Positions 1 through 5,019 of a stretch of 5,019 nucleotides of DNA are shown here, piece after piece; the first letter of the stretch is position 1, and each line of letters opens with the position of its first letter. The notes beneath the pieces were generated by a model. It saw nothing but the letters and a program-made list of their open reading frames with translations, searched no databases and was not told the origin of the DNA. This DNA comes from UBA6448 sp051893155 (GTDB lineage Bacteria; Bacillota_I; Bacilli_A; RF39; UBA660): assembly GCA_051893155.1 (NCBI GenBank), contig JBJFGY010000118.1, positions 1 through 5,019 of the forward strand, written 5' to 3'. The translations under genes and the position numbers were made by a program.

Positions 1-55
1 ATGATACTTTTTCCATACCATCTTTAAAATTTGTTAATTTATGATTTTATCCTGC

Positions 56-128
56 CTCCTTTATCTTTTTACAAAATGCAATTCAACAATTTCAATGGTA
101 TTATATCAAATAAGGTAGCAAAAAACAA
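56..128 (-). promoter_or_regulatory. Possible divergent promoter and ribosome-binding sequence pointing left
   Basis: On the minus strand there is an extended -10 box, TGATATAAT (108 to 100). A weak -35 box, TTGTTT (128 to 123), lies exactly 17 bases upstream of the TATAAT. Further downstream a strong Shine-Dalgarno sequence, AAGGAGG, sits at 62 to 56. No start codon follows that sequence at normal spacing: the first ATG is at 21 to 19, 34 bases away, and reads only seven codons (MVWKKYH) before the window edge. The other nearby frames stop at once. This could be the front of a leftward gene beyond the window, a decayed gene start, or chance in AT-rich DNA. Confidence 0.3.
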
Positions 129-177
129 TATTGAGTGCTAATTTTGAGGTTATAAAAATGATTAGTAAAAAACAATA
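120..177. repeat. 11-base direct repeat upstream of the methylase gene
   Basis: AAAAAACAATA occurs at 120-130 and again, identical, at 167-177, 47 bases apart. The first copy covers the candidate -35 box of the leftward promoter. The second lies just upstream of the rightward -10 box. Sites placed on both divergent promoters would suit a shared regulator, but A-rich repeats can arise by chance here. Confidence 0.4.
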
Positions 178-198
178 AATTCATGATATAATTAGTAA
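158..198 (+). repeat. Paired direct repeats straddling the methylase promoter (candidate operator)
   Basis: ATGATTAGTAA at 158-168 and ATAATTAGTAA at 188-198 differ at one base and are 30 bases apart, about three helical turns. The second copy overlaps the -10 box at 187-192; the first lies in the -35 region, where no good -35 hexamer is present. This arrangement is typical of repressor or activator sites. No controller (C) gene is visible beside the RM operon, so the regulator, if any, is unknown. Confidence 0.35.
184..192 (+). promoter_or_regulatory. Extended -10 promoter of the RM operon
   Basis: TGATATAAT is a perfect TATAAT (187-192) preceded by the TG extension. No good -35 box stands 17 bases upstream (164-169 reads AGTAAA), which is tolerated by extended -10 promoters. 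Transcription would begin near 199, leaving a leader of about 20 bases. That leader holds the ribosome binding site AGGAGG (207-212), eight bases before the ATG at 221. Confidence 0.6.
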
Positions 199-220
199 TG
201 AAGTATAGGAGGCATTAAAT

Positions 221-1090
221 ATGAGAAAAAATAAAAGTAAAAATTTATTGATTCAACCATTTTTAAAATGGGCTGGTGGAAAAAGACAATTAATACCTCA
301 AATGGAAAAATATCTAAAAAAGATTAAATATACTAGCTATTATGAGCCATTCATAGGTGGTGGTTCAATACTATTTTATCTACAACCAAATAATGCCGTT
401 GTAAATGATTATAATAGGGATTTGATTGAATGTTATAAATGTATTAAATATAACTATGATGAGTTAATTAGTAAATTAGAAGAATATGAAGATAAAAATA
501 ATGAAGATGATTTTTATAAAATCAGAGAGTTTGATCGAAAAGAAGAATATGAGTCATGGACGCCTGTTGAAAAATCTGCAAGATTAATTTATCTTAATAG
601 AACTTGTTATAACGGACTTTTTAGACTTAATAGTTCTGGTCAATTTAATACTCCTTTTGGGAAGTATAAAAATCCTAATATATGTAATAAGCCTGTCCTA
701 AAAGCACTTCATGAGTATTTTGTTAATAATGATATCGAGTTTAGACATGGTGATTTTGAAGAATGTTGCAATGATGTACCAAAAGGTTCATTAGTTTATT
801 TTGATCCACCTTATGATCAATTTGATGATCAAGTTAATTTTGTTGGGTATACAGAAAATGGATTTACAAGAAAAGATCAAAAAAGATTAAAAGAATTATG
901 TGATGATCTAATTCAAAAGGGTTGTACAGTAATTATTAGCAATTCTTCAACACCATTTATCAAAGAATTATATAGTGATAAAAATAAATATACTATTCAT
1001 ACCTTGATGGCAAAAAGAAATATAAATTCAAATGCTAAAAAAAGAGGTGAAATTCAGGAGGTGTTAATAATTGGCAAAGGGAAAGAATGA
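221..1090 (+). CDS. Dam/DpnM-family DNA adenine-N6 methyltransferase, probably GATC-specific
   Basis: This enzyme transfers a methyl group from S-adenosylmethionine to N6 of adenine, protecting host DNA from the partner nuclease. At 289 residues it matches the usual Dam/DpnM length. Family motifs run in order: KWAGGK (16-21), the AdoMet-binding EPFIGGGS (42-49), ND (62-63), a target-recognition segment (124-149) containing YLNR, CYNGLFR and FNTPFGKY, the catalytic DPPY (195-198), ISNSS (239-243), and the C-terminal RNINSN...RGEIQEVL block (266-282). The 124-149 segment closely follows E. coli Dam (YNGLCRYN...FNVPFGRY), including the Arg and Pro positions linked to GATC contacts. GATC is therefore the expected target, inferred by homology. 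The ATG is chosen because AGGAGG (207-212) lies eight bases upstream. The last 20 bases overlap the next gene. An orphan regulatory Dam is less likely given the adjoining nuclease candidate. Confidence 0.95.
   Translation: MRKNKSKNLLIQPFLKWAGGKRQLIPQMEKYLKKIKYTSYYEPFIGGGSILFYLQPNNAVVNDYNRDLIECYKCIKYNYDELISKLEEYEDKNNEDDFYKIREFDRKEEYESWTPVEKSARLIYLNRTCYNGLFRLNSSGQFNTPFGKYKNPNICNKPVLKALHEYFVNNDIEFRHGDFEECCNDVPKGSLVYFDPPYDQFDDQVNFVGYTENGFTRKDQKRLKELCDDLIQKGCTVIISNSSTPFIKELYSDKNKYTIHTLMAKRNINSNAKKRGEIQEVLIIGKGKE
1056..1063 (+). promoter_or_regulatory. Ribosome binding site inside the methylase gene, fixing the TTG start of the nuclease
   Basis: AGGAGGTG lies within the methylase coding sequence, seven bases before the TTG at 1071. 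It is a near-perfect Shine-Dalgarno sequence and is the main reason to accept TTG as the start. The next in-frame ATG is far inside the protein (residue 45). Confidence 0.85.
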
Positions 1091-2366
1091 TATAGCTTGG
1101 GAACAAATATTTGATAAATATAAAATATTAGATTCAATAAATCAGGAAGGATATTTTACAATTACAGCGGAACAAATCAAAGAATTTAGGGAACCTCGTT
1201 TGATGACAAAATTTGATAGTAAAATTGATTTGCCAATTATTTTTAATGAAAATCATTTAGCTATTTTGCCAACAAAAAGAGGAGAATACTTAATAGGAAA
1301 ATTCCAAAACTATCAAGATGTAAATATTGATAACTCCATTGATGTTGAAACTATGTATTTACCTGATTATATAACTACTATTGATAGTAAAAATATTACA
1401 AGTGAAGCTATTTCTCTATCATCAGCATTCATTTCTGGTATGTTGAAAGATTTAATTGGTGAGGAAGTAATTCCAACTATTCAAGGCAGAATGGGTACAG
1501 GAAGTTTTGAATATATAATTAAAACTGAAAATAATACAGATTTTAACATACAAGTTGAAAATTCACAGATGGAAATTGATGGTAGTTATGAGGGATTAAC
1601 AAAGTTTGTAATTGTTGAAGCAAAAAATCATTATATGAGTGATTTTATTGTTAGGCAATTATATTATCCTTATAGGGTTTGGCGTAAAATAACAACGAAG
1701 GAAATAATTCCAGTAATGCTAATAAAACATGATAATATTTTTAATTTTTATGTTTATCAATTTGATACAGAAAATAATTACAATAGTATCAAACTAGTTA
1801 AAATTAAGAGATATATTTTAGGAGAAGTTTATCAACAAATTGAATTGGAAGATATTTATGAAGTTATGAATAAGATTAAATTTGTTGAAGAAGATCCAAG
1901 TATTCCTTTTCCACAGGCTGATACATTTTATAGAGTTCTTGATTTTATAAATATTTTAAATGATTCAGAGATGAAAATAAATGAGATAGCGGAACTTTAT
2001 GAATTTGATGAACGTCAAGGTAGTTATTACAGTGCAGCTGCCAGATATTTAGGGTTTGTTGAAAGTGAACATGGTGGATATAAATTGACAGAAGCAGGTA
2101 AACAATTAATGAAATTGGATCATAAATCTAAAAACCTAAGCATAGTTAAATCGATTATTTCTCATAAGCCTTTTTATCTAGCATTAGAACAATATTTAAA
2201 TAATGGATATACTGATAATAGTGAAATAGCATTATCTATTTTAAAGGAATCTCCAAAAGTAAATAGTCCAGAAACCGCTAAGAGGCGTGCTCAAAGCGTT
2301 TCTTCATGGATTAGATGGATAATAAATTTGACTATTATGTATGAATCTGATCCATTTGATAAATAA
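1071..2366 (+). CDS. Probable type II restriction endonuclease, PD-(D/E)XK-like, with C-terminal winged-helix region
   Basis: This is the likely cognate nuclease of the upstream methylase: the genes overlap by 20 bases and share a promoter. The 431-residue protein has a candidate PD-(D/E)XK centre: E168 and D170 (MEIDGSYEG), then VIVEAK with E183 and K185 after hydrophobic residues, then Q196 in a helix (RQLYYPYRVW), as in many nucleases of this fold. Residues about 285-345 look like a winged helix (SYYSAAARYLGFV followed by YKLTEAGKQL), suited to DNA binding. A C-terminal helical segment carries ETAKRRAQSVSSWIRWI (401-417). From memory, this resembles proteins annotated as 'type II restriction enzyme' with DUF6996/DUF6997-type domains; I could not check this. 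It is much longer than DpnII or MboI (under 300 residues) and shows no obvious likeness to them. The start is TTG with a strong internal ribosome binding site, a weak start codon that may keep nuclease below methylase. Confidence 0.8.
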   Translation: MAKGKNDIAWEQIFDKYKILDSINQEGYFTITAEQIKEFREPRLMTKFDSKIDLPIIFNENHLAILPTKRGEYLIGKFQNYQDVNIDNSIDVETMYLPDYITTIDSKNITSEAISLSSAFISGMLKDLIGEEVIPTIQGRMGTGSFEYIIKTENNTDFNIQVENSQMEIDGSYEGLTKFVIVEAKNHYMSDFIVRQLYYPYRVWRKITTKEIIPVMLIKHDNIFNFYVYQFDTENNYNSIKLVKIKRYILGEVYQQIELEDIYEVMNKIKFVEEDPSIPFPQADTFYRVLDFINILNDSEMKINEIAELYEFDERQGSYYSAAARYLGFVESEHGGYKLTEAGKQLMKLDHKSKNLSIVKSIISHKPFYLALEQYLNNGYTDNSEIALSILKESPKVNSPETAKRRAQSVSSWIRWIINLTIMYESDPFDK

Positions 2367-2410
2367 AAGATGATTTAAGATTTAAAATTTTATTCATCTT
2401 TTTTATTTTT
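2365..2410. terminator. Bidirectional rho-independent terminator between convergent genes
   Basis: AAAAGATGA (2365-2373) pairs with TCATCTTTT (2394-2402) to give a nine-base stem around a 20-base AT-rich loop, followed by a T-rich tail to 2410. The left arm begins inside the nuclease stop codon (TAA, 2364-2366). Read on the minus strand, the same stem ends in a T run, so it can also end the ribbon-helix-helix transcript whose stop is at 2415. Confidence 0.75.
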
Positions 2411-2414
2411 ATTC

Positions 2415-2690
2415 TTATATTAAAAATGTGAAAATATTTTTTGCAAATCCCATATTAATAAAAAATTGTGCAAATAAATCTTTTATAAATGTTTTTCGGT
2501 AAAGTAATCTATTTAATTTATAATCAATATCATTCATTCTATCAATATTAGTTTCTTGAAACATAACCAAATTTATACAATTTCTTATAGTTTGTGATCT
2601 ATTTTTCGTATTCATTTTTTTCATTAATATGTCTAAATGTTTTAAATCAATTATATCTAATTTTATACTACAAGTTTTTTCTTTTTTCAT
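2415..2690 (-). CDS. Small ribbon-helix-helix protein, possible relaxosome accessory or regulator
   Basis: This 91-residue basic protein begins MKKEKTCSIKLDIIDL. A short beta-like stretch (TCSIKLDI) is followed by two helices, the second containing NRSQTIRNCINLV, which is the pattern of a ribbon-helix-helix (CopG/Arc/MobC-like) DNA-binding domain at about residues 5-44. The C-terminal half (DYKLNRLLYRKTFIKDLFAQFFINMGFAKN) is probably helical and could mediate dimerisation or partner contact. The start is set at 2690 because GGAGGTGA (2706-2699) lies eight bases upstream. An in-frame ATG at 2708 overlaps that site and is not the start. The gene points away from the repeat region at 2750-2930, as mobilization accessory genes often do, but no relaxase follows. 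It could equally be an autoregulator or an antitoxin-type protein; no toxin gene is seen beside it. Confidence 0.7.
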   Translation of the reverse strand: MKKEKTCSIKLDIIDLKHLDILMKKMNTKNRSQTIRNCINLVMFQETNIDRMNDIDYKLNRLLYRKTFIKDLFAQFFINMGFAKNIFTFLI

Positions 2691-2698
2691 ATTGTTTT

Positions 2699-2706
2699 TC
2701 ACCTCC
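2699..2706 (-). promoter_or_regulatory. Ribosome binding site that sets the ribbon-helix-helix start
   Basis: GGAGGTGA on the minus strand is followed by eight bases and then the ATG at 2690. It overlaps the upstream in-frame ATG at 2708, which would leave that ATG with no binding site of its own. Confidence 0.85.
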
Positions 2707-2751
2707 ATTTCTAAAAATAGTTAAAAATTTAATTACAACAGGATATGGGAA

Positions 2752-2813
2752 TGCACCACGAAACAAAAGAGGCTTTATAGAATAAGAACTTTTATTGTTT
2801 TTAGGTGCACCAC
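2752..2813. repeat. Direct repeat TGCACCAC with embedded palindrome
   Basis: TGCACCAC is at 2752-2759 and 2806-2813, 54 bases apart, each followed by a similar A/C-rich tail (GAAAC and CAACC). The second copy overlaps the palindrome GGTGCACC (2804-2811). These GC-richer words stand out in AT-rich DNA and may be protein-binding sites upstream of the ribbon-helix-helix gene. Confidence 0.4.
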
Positions 2814-2818
2814 CAACC

Positions 2819-2838
2819 ATTTTCGCACTTGCGAAAAT
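2819..2838. repeat. Perfect 9-base inverted repeat, candidate relaxase or regulator site
   Basis: ATTTTCGCA (2819-2827) and TGCGAAAAT (2830-2838) are perfect complements separated by CT. As a hairpin it would form an eight-base stem with a four-base loop (ACTT). It is not followed by a T run on the plus strand (TAACCC follows), so a terminator is unlikely. It lies about 130 bases upstream of the ribbon-helix-helix start. A transfer-origin hairpin or a dimer-binding operator are the best readings. Confidence 0.55.
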
Positions 2839-2930
2839 AACCCTTTTAGTAATTTTAAGGTTCAAATCTTTATCAAAATTCCATTTTAACCTTATTTTAT
2901 ATGCAATTATGAAGAACCCTTTTTGAACCT
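2839..2930. repeat. Nested direct and inverted repeats beside the small gene
   Basis: AACCCTTTT occurs at 2839-2847 and 2915-2923. AGGTTCAAA (2858-2866) is the exact complement of TTTGAACCT (2922-2930), with 55 bases between. The repeated words follow the hairpin at 2819-2838 directly, so the whole block looks organised rather than random. Its function is unknown. Confidence 0.45.
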
Positions 2931-2951
2931 ACATCAATTTTATACTTATTT

Positions 2952-3095
2952 TTAACTTTGTATATTTTTAGTGTTTTCTAATTCATTTTTATAATTTTCT
3001 TCAATGATTTTTGGAATAAAAAGTTTTAGTACCTCTTTATCATCATTAAAATATTCTAGTAATTGTGGAATTAAATATTTAAAAAAATAATTCAT
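2952..3095 (-). CDS. Small hypothetical protein, 47 residues
   Basis: I do not recognise this protein. It reads MNYFFKYLIPQLLEYF, then a charged middle (NDDKEVLKL), FIPKIIEENY and a polar tail ending NIQS. It is probably two amphipathic helices; the N-terminal part is hydrophobic but has charged residues and no clear membrane span. The minus-strand ATG at 3095 is preceded by AAGGGG (3111-3106) at ten bases. A GTG directly before it (3098) would sit at seven bases, so one extra residue is possible. It starts 40 bases after the recombinase stop on the same strand with no terminator visible between, so co-transcription is likely. A small gene next to a large serine recombinase could be a directionality factor or control protein, but nothing in the sequence proves this. 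Confidence 0.55.
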   Translation of the reverse strand: MNYFFKYLIPQLLEYFNDDKEVLKLFIPKIIEENYKNELENTKNIQS

Positions 3096-3134
3096 CACTT
3101 ATCAACCCCTTTTAAATAAAAAAGAGATATATTT

Positions 3135-4874
3135 CTATACCTCAATTTGTAATATTGTAAAAATATTTTTATCAAATTTAGATTTCTTCTCTTGTGGAAT
3201 AATTTGTATCACATCATCATTGAAACTATTTATATCAAATAAATCTGCTTGTATTGTTGTTTCTTTAATATTATAAAAGTTTCGTAAATTGTAAACATAA
3301 TCATTTTTTTCTTGTTCATTTTTATAGTTAGAAAGAATTATATCTCTTTCATTTATATTTACAATCATATCAAAACAATCATTTCTAAACATATACCCAA
3401 TATTTTCAATTTCATTTTTATTAAATATAATGTTAGCAATAGAAACATTGTAATCTTTATCCACATCAATTTCTATCTCATCAATGTATTTATTTATGAT
3501 AAACTGCTTTTGTTCTTGGCTTAATTTTTTCCATAGATTATTCGTTTTTGCATACTCTGATTTTTGTTTCATTTTTTCGATTTCTTTTAAATTAAATATA
3601 GTCTTAATATCTTGCTTAAATTCCATACTTTCTTTCAATTTTTCTAATTCAATAACTTTGACTTTTGTTATTTCAAGTTCATTTCCAATCTCTTTTAATT
3701 CGTTTGAAAGAGTAGTAGGTTCAAGTAGTCCATCAATAAATGCCTTTTTTATTCGATTCTCTTTTTCTTCTAAACCATTTACAATAGTCTTATATTTTTT
3801 AATTTCATTTTCAGTATCAAGATTAAGCGTAGGTTTAAAAGAATTATCAACAATAAGAAAAAAGTCTAACATATCATTTAAGAATTTCATTAAAGATTTT
3901 TCAATTCTATTTTCATTGATTCTAGTATTACAACTTGCACATTTATAATAAATGTGTTTTGTTTTATTTTTACTTGTACTAGAACTACCACCCATAATTT
4001 TGCCACACTTAGGACATTTTATTTTTTGCATAAATATATATACAAGTTTTCGTTTGAAATTTTTAAGATTTTTCTCTTTTCTTTTTTGTACCATATCAAA
4101 AGTAGTTTTATCAATAATCGCTGGAACAACATTCTCGAATATTTGATTTTCTCCATTAGTTCTTTTCCCAAACTCCATATTGCCAATATAAAGTTGATTA
4201 GAAAGTATCTTATCAACAGTAGTGGTTGCCCAATGTCTATTTAAAACTTCTTCTTCATTAAATAACTTACAAATAGAACATACTGAAGATCCATCTAAAT
4301 AAAGTTTAAATATTCGTCTAACAACTTCTGCTTTTATTTCATCTATAATAAGTTCTTTACTATCTTTTTCTTTCGTAAAACCTAATGGTGGACGTCCACT
4401 TAAATGACCTTTTTTTGCTGCTCCTATGAGTCCAAATTTTGTTCTTTCACTTGTTCTTTCAATTTCTAGTTGAGCAAGTATAGTAAGCATTCTAATAAAA
4501 AATTTACCATTTGCTGTTTCAGTATTGATTTCTTCTGCAACACTTTCCAAACTACAATTATATTCTTCTAACATTGTACATATTGTCTCTAAATCACGAA
4601 TAGAACGAGTAAGCCTATCAAGTTTATAAACAATAATTTTATTTATTTTACTATTTTTCATATCTTCTATCATTTCTTGAAATTTCGGTCGATTGGTATC
4701 TTTAGCAGATACACCTTCTTCACGATATACTTTATATATTTTATAACCCTTAAATTCACATAATTTTTGTAATCTATCTTCTTGCTCATCTAAACTATGA
4801 CCAAATCTACTTTGATCTTCGGTTGAAACTCTAGGATATAGACCACAAATAATTTCAGTTTCCTCTTGTTTCAA
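3135..4874 (-). CDS. Large serine recombinase (site-specific integrase/transposase)
   Basis: This enzyme cuts and rejoins DNA at attachment sites through a covalent phosphoserine link, integrating or excising a mobile element. The 579 residues fit the large serine family. The N-terminal catalytic domain (about 8-150) has YPRVSTEDQ with nucleophile S17 and R15, YREEGVSAKD (50-59), and KLDRLTRS with R87 and R90. It ends in the long helix with ERTSERTKFG (139-148). A recombinase domain follows (about 160-265; GRPPLGF, ILSNQLYIGN). A zinc ribbon uses C287, C290, C312 and C315. A charged coiled-coil region (about 355-445) interrupts the C-terminal part, as in large serine integrases. The protein appears complete, with no frameshift. 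The start is TTG at 4874, supported by AAAGGA (4890-4885) ten bases upstream. The next in-frame Met (68) lies beyond the catalytic serine and cannot be the start. The stop is TAG at 3137-3135. Low-GC composition matches the other genes. Confidence 0.95.
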   Translation of the reverse strand: MKQEETEIICGLYPRVSTEDQSRFGHSLDEQEDRLQKLCEFKGYKIYKVYREEGVSAKDTNRPKFQEMIEDMKNSKINKIIVYKLDRLTRSIRDLETICTMLEEYNCSLESVAEEINTETANGKFFIRMLTILAQLEIERTSERTKFGLIGAAKKGHLSGRPPLGFTKEKDSKELIIDEIKAEVVRRIFKLYLDGSSVCSICKLFNEEEVLNRHWATTTVDKILSNQLYIGNMEFGKRTNGENQIFENVVPAIIDKTTFDMVQKRKEKNLKNFKRKLVYIFMQKIKCPKCGKIMGGSSSTSKNKTKHIYYKCASCNTRINENRIEKSLMKFLNDMLDFFLIVDNSFKPTLNLDTENEIKKYKTIVNGLEEKENRIKKAFIDGLLEPTTLSNELKEIGNELEITKVKVIELEKLKESMEFKQDIKTIFNLKEIEKMKQKSEYAKTNNLWKKLSQEQKQFIINKYIDEIEIDVDKDYNVSIANIIFNKNEIENIGYMFRNDCFDMIVNINERDIILSNYKNEQEKNDYVYNLRNFYNIKETTIQADLFDINSFNDDVIQIIPQEKKSKFDKNIFTILQIEV

Positions 4875-4914
4875 ATTGTCACATTCCTTTCTTTTTAATT
4901 ATTTTTAAACATTT

Positions 4915-4944
4915 AAAAACACAAGAGAGATTTTCCCTTGTGTT
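4915..4944 (-). terminator. Terminator-like hairpin in the leader of the recombinase gene
   Basis: On the minus strand AACACAAG (4944-4937) pairs perfectly with CTTGTGTT (4925-4918) around an 11-base loop, and the second arm runs into five T residues (4919-4915). It ends about 40 bases upstream of the recombinase start. It most likely ends a transcript entering from the right of the window. If the recombinase promoter lies further upstream it would act as an attenuator. The plus-strand reading lacks a T run. Confidence 0.6.
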
Positions 4945-4979
4945 AAATAAACTAAAAATGTAATGTTAGAAGTATTTTT

Positions 4980-4998
4980 GATAGAATTATCTTCTATC
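4980..4998. repeat. 7-base inverted repeat near the right edge
   Basis: GATAGAA (4980-4986) and TTCTATC (4992-4998) are perfect complements separated by five bases. They lie upstream of the recombinase gene, where an attachment site or operator might be. They are not followed by a T run on the minus strand. The role is uncertain. Confidence 0.35.
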
Positions 4999-5019
4999 AT
5001 ATATAGGGTATCACAGACT

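Larger units (their letters stand above)
2691..2951. other. Repeat-rich non-coding region, candidate origin of transfer or control region
   Basis: About 260 bases between two minus-strand genes contain no convincing gene. Instead they hold a nine-base inverted repeat (2819-2838), two copies of TGCACCAC (2752-2759 and 2806-2813), the palindrome GGTGCACC (2804-2811), two copies of AACCCTTTT (2839-2847 and 2915-2923) and a wide inverted repeat (2858-2866 with 2922-2930). The downstream gene encodes a ribbon-helix-helix protein. Inverted repeats beside such a gene and a serine recombinase resemble the transfer origin of a mobilizable element. This is inference: no relaxase or known nick sequence is recognised. 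Confidence 0.4.

Noticed and set aside
1..21. Partial minus-strand gene starting at the ATG at 21
   Set aside because: Only seven codons are visible and the nearest ribosome site is 34 bases away, so a gene cannot be supported from this window.
2691..2708. Upstream ATG at 2708 as the ribbon-helix-helix start
   Set aside because: This ATG overlaps the GGAGGTGA ribosome site that serves the ATG at 2690.
2710..2738. TTGTAA/TTTAGA pair as promoter of the ribbon-helix-helix gene
   Set aside because: The -10 candidate is poor and would put the transcript start inside the ribosome site.
2594..2785. Plus-strand open frame of 63 codons
   Set aside because: It lies mostly opposite the ribbon-helix-helix gene and is hydrophobic, as expected from the complement of AT-rich coding sequence. 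No ribosome site was seen.
2819..2838. Inverted repeat as a transcription terminator
   Set aside because: No T run follows on the plus strand. On the minus strand the arm is followed by GGTTGG, so termination is unlikely.
2668..2865. Minus-strand open frame of 65 codons across the repeat region
   Set aside because: It needs a TTG start with no good ribosome site, overlaps the start of the ribbon-helix-helix gene in another frame, and runs through the inverted repeat. It contains no recognisable motif.
4019..4216. Minus-strand open frame of 65 codons inside the recombinase
   Set aside because: It is an alternate frame within the recombinase coding sequence, with no motif or independent signals.
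3312..4244. Four plus-strand open frames opposite the recombinase
   Set aside because: All are complements of the well-supported recombinase gene, rich in Phe, Ile and Ser, and lack domain motifs.

Overview
The window is very AT-rich and uses Firmicutes-type signals: strong AGGAGG-like ribosome binding sites, extended -10 boxes, TTG start codons and A/T-ending codons. It reads well with the standard bacterial code. The best guess is a low-GC Firmicute of the Clostridia or Bacilli type; the sequence alone does not give a genus. The content is accessory DNA: a restriction-modification (RM) cassette beside the recombinase end of an integrative, probably mobilizable, element.

Left half (1-2410, + strand). 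A 220-base leader carries an extended -10 promoter (184-192), two sets of direct repeats and a possible divergent promoter. It is followed by a Dam/DpnM-family adenine methyltransferase (221-1090) with all the family motifs, for which GATC is the expected target. A 431-residue protein (1071-2366) overlaps its end by 20 bases. This protein has a PD-(D/E)XK-like centre and a winged-helix-like C-terminal part, and is the likely partner endonuclease. A hairpin terminator at 2365-2410 closes the operon and also serves the convergent gene.

Right half (2415-4874, - strand). From upstream to downstream on this strand come a large serine recombinase (4874-3135), a 47-codon small gene (3095-2952), a non-coding region of about 260 bases rich in inverted and direct repeats (2691-2951), and a small ribbon-helix-helix protein (2690-2415). 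An inverted repeat next to a ribbon-helix-helix gene resembles the transfer-origin and accessory-protein part of a mobilizable element, but no relaxase lies in the window. The last 145 bases hold a terminator-like hairpin and a second inverted repeat, and may contain or adjoin an attachment site.

Working together: the recombinase would move the element, the repeat region and ribbon-helix-helix protein may serve mobilization or control, and the RM pair is a plausible cargo that protects the host or stabilises the element. The parts are mostly recognisable families. The less explained items are the unusual endonuclease partner of a Dam-type methylase, the repeat region at 2750-2930, and the unrecognised 47-residue protein.
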